Source: Myroides phaeus
Lineage (GTDB): Bacteria > Bacteroidota > Bacteroidia > Flavobacteriales > Flavobacteriaceae
Reading direction: 5' to 3'
Assembly (NCBI RefSeq): GCF_009799805.1
Contig: NZ_CP047050.1
Location: forward strand, 1,378,001 to 1,442,000
Length of the DNA: 64,000 nucleotides
The translations under genes and the position numbers were made by a program. Position 1 is the first letter of the stretch. Each line of letters opens with the position of its first letter. Under the pieces are notes generated by a model. That model saw nothing but the letters and a program-made list of their open reading frames with translations. It had not been told where the DNA came from and did no database searches. Positions 62,428 through 64,000 of this stretch are shown piece after piece.

Positions 62428-64000
62428 TTGAAGGGGATAATTCCTAATATTAAATCGTACCTGTTTTTGGTATTCTTACTACTATGTGGTTTGCAGCGTA
62501 GTTATGGACAAGAATTACCTGAAGAGGTTGTAGATTCACTACAAACAAAATACGATGTTGGTAAAATTGTAATTCCTGATCCTCAGATGATCAAGGAAGG
62601 CTATACCTATGATCCTTATACGGACATGTATTATTTTACTAAGACATTTGATGGGTTTAATGTGAATTATCCACTGATATTAACGCGTAAAGAATTTGAA
62701 GAGATGATACTACGCGCTGAAATGCGTAAGTATTTTCAGCAGCGTTTTAATGCGATGCATGGTCGTCTTGACGATGATGATGAAGCTTTACGTGATATGT
62801 TACCTCGTTATTATGTGAACTCTAAGTTGTTTGCTGGAATTTTTGGTTCAAATACTATTGATGTTAAACCTTCCGGTTCTGTAGAATTTGACATGGGGGT
62901 TCGTTTTAGCAAGCAAGATAATCCAATACTATCACCGCGTAACCGCAAGAATATGACGTTTGATTTTGATCAAAGGATTAGTATGGGGTTACAAGGAATG
63001 GTAGGTACTCGTTTAGGAGTAAATATTAATTACGATACACAGGCTACTTTTGATTTTCAAAACATGATGAAGTTGGCATTTGAGCCTGATGAAGATGATA
63101 TTGTTAGATCAGTAGAAGTTGGTAACGTTAGTATGCCAATTAGTGGGTCATTGATACGTGGTGCGCAAAATTTATTTGGTGTTAAGACACAACTTCAGTT
63201 TGGTAGAACAACAATTACAGGGGTATTCTCAGAACAAAAATCAGAAACTACTTCTATGCGTGCAGAAGGAGGAGGAACGCTAGAAGATTTTGAGTTATAC
63301 GCATTAGATTACGATGAGGATAAGCACTTTTTCTTATCACAATACTTCCGAAATAATTACGACGAAGCTTTAAAAAATTATCCTTACGTTAGAAGTAGGG
63401 TAAGAATTACACGTGTAGAAGTTTGGATTACCAATCGCTACAATAGTGTAAATCAAAACAATAATAATTCTCGAAATATTGTAGCCTTACAAGATTTAGG
63501 GGAGGGGCGTAATAAAGTTGGGAAAAATGACACAGATGTTATTGGTATAGGTAATCCTGAAAATGGGTTCTTTGTTAATTTACAAAATAACGCTTTTCCG
63601 AATAACGCAAATAACCAGTTTGATCCGGGTAAAATAGGAAGTAACTATTTAACACCAGCTATACGCACAAGTACTTCAGGAAGTTCTGCCTTTACTATTT
63701 CAGTTCAAGAAGGAAAAGACTTTGTACGCTTAGAGAGTGCAAGAAAGTTAAATCCAAGTGAGTTTACTTTTCATCCCCAATTAGGATATATTTCTTTACA
63801 ACAGCGTTTATCTAATGATGAAGTATTAGCTGTTGCTTACCAATATTCTATTGGAGATCAAGTATATCAAGTAGGGGAGTTTGGTACAGACTCAGGAATG
63901 ACTACAGCAACGGAAGGTAATTTAAAGCCAGGAGATCCTAATTATTTTCCTGGAAATGAAGATGTTCCAAGATCACAAGCATTAATTCTAAAAATGCTTA
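62428..64000 (+). CDS. sprA: Type IX secretion translocon / gliding protein SprA (5' part)
   Basis: Open to the right edge: about 524 codons visible of a protein that is usually about 2400 residues. The start is TTG at 62428, the only one giving a signal peptide (MKGIIPNIKSYLFLVFLLLC to SYGQ); the first ATG is about 53 codons later. SprA/SOV hallmarks in the visible part are the TYDPYTDMYYFTKTFDGFNV opening, GVRFSKQDNPILSPRNR, and the GLQGMVGTRLGVNINYDTQA barrel start. SprA forms the 36-strand outer-membrane pore of the type IX system, which secretes adhesins and enzymes and supports gliding. It lies one codon after ruvA, a linkage seen across flavobacteria. Confidence 0.93.
   Translation, partial: MKGIIPNIKSYLFLVFLLLCGLQRSYGQELPEEVVDSLQTKYDVGKIVIPDPQMIKEGYTYDPYTDMYYFTKTFDGFNVNYPLILTRKEFEEMILRAEMRKYFQQRFNAMHGRLDDDDEALRDMLPRYYVNSKLFAGIFGSNTIDVKPSGSVEFDMGVRFSKQDNPILSPRNRKNMTFDFDQRISMGLQGMVGTRLGVNINYDTQATFDFQNMMKLAFEPDEDDIVRSVEVGNVSMPISGSLIRGAQNLFGVKTQLQFGRTTITGVFSEQKSETTSMRAEGGGTLEDFELYALDYDEDKHFFLSQYFRNNYDEALKNYPYVRSRVRITRVEVWITNRYNSVNQNNNNSRNIVALQDLGEGRNKVGKNDTDVIGIGNPENGFFVNLQNNAFPNNANNQFDPGKIGSNYLTPAIRTSTSGSSAFTISVQEGKDFVRLESARKLNPSEFTFHPQLGYISLQQRLSNDEVLAVAYQYSIGDQVYQVGEFGTDSGMTTATEGNLKPGDPNYFPGNEDVPRSQALILKML

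Noticed and set aside
1..64000. CRISPR array or cas genes
   Set aside because: No regularly spaced direct repeats and no Cas-like protein seen on either strand.

Overview
The window is about 64 kb of low-GC chromosome from a member of the Bacteroidota, most probably the family Flavobacteriaceae (a Flavobacterium- or Myroides-like organism; the genus cannot be fixed by eye). Four things point there. Gliding/type IX secretion genes are present (gldD, and the start of sprA). Alternative complex III lies next to an aa3-type oxidase. Flavobacterial gene neighbourhoods recur (mutY-ssb-gldD, HU-rng, ftsX-DUF3098-uppP-truB, ruvA-sprA). Bacteroidota-type -7 elements (TAnnTTTG) sit upstream of many genes, and Shine-Dalgarno sequences are largely absent.

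Layout. 1-4.6 kb: 3' end of nrdA, a WG-repeat-like exported protein, an AAA ATPase and dgt (dGTPase). 4.6-6.8 kb: a lipoprotein with three related domains, then about 700 bp without a convincing gene but with strong hairpins. 6.8-12.1 kb: rpmA/rplU, a paired active/inactive M16 peptidase operon and a small HMA-domain lipoprotein. 12.1-16.5 kb: gldD-ssb-mutY on the minus strand, diverging from HU, a 30-residue very basic protein and rng. 16.5-24.9 kb: tadA, a giant alpha-2-macroglobulin lipoprotein and pbpC (periplasmic defence and cell-wall repair). 25-29.3 kb: dxs, DUF3078 and an outer-membrane barrel, converging on a PAP2-like membrane protein. 29.3-36 kb: asnS, rpoN, leucine dehydrogenase, pyrH, frr and a patatin-like phospholipase. 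36-40.6 kb: a thioredoxin-like protein, a YiiX-like hydrolase, a small lipoprotein, and the operon ftsX-DUF3098-uppP-truB. 40.7-43.6 kb: leuS. 43.8-45.4 kb: a complete IS3-family insertion sequence. 46-57.4 kb: the respiratory operon actABCDEF-coxBA. 57.4-64 kb: ruvB-queG, maeB, ruvA and the first 520 or so codons of sprA.

Most of the window is core housekeeping. Respiration is the largest functional block: menaquinol oxidation by alternative complex III, with electrons passed through its c-type haems to the adjacent aa3 oxidase. Envelope biology is the second theme (PBP1C/A2M, UppP, FtsX, GldD, SprA, several lipoproteins). I did not find a CRISPR array, tRNA, rRNA, prophage or an obvious new defence system. 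The most unusual observations are: a 13-bp perfect inverted repeat flanking the rpoN promoter; two exported proteins that start at TTG exactly one codon after the upstream stop; an IS with a textbook frameshift site and an extra direct copy of its terminal sequence; a hairpin-rich gene-free region near 6.4 kb; a six-haem ActA; and gldE missing from its usual place beside gldD.
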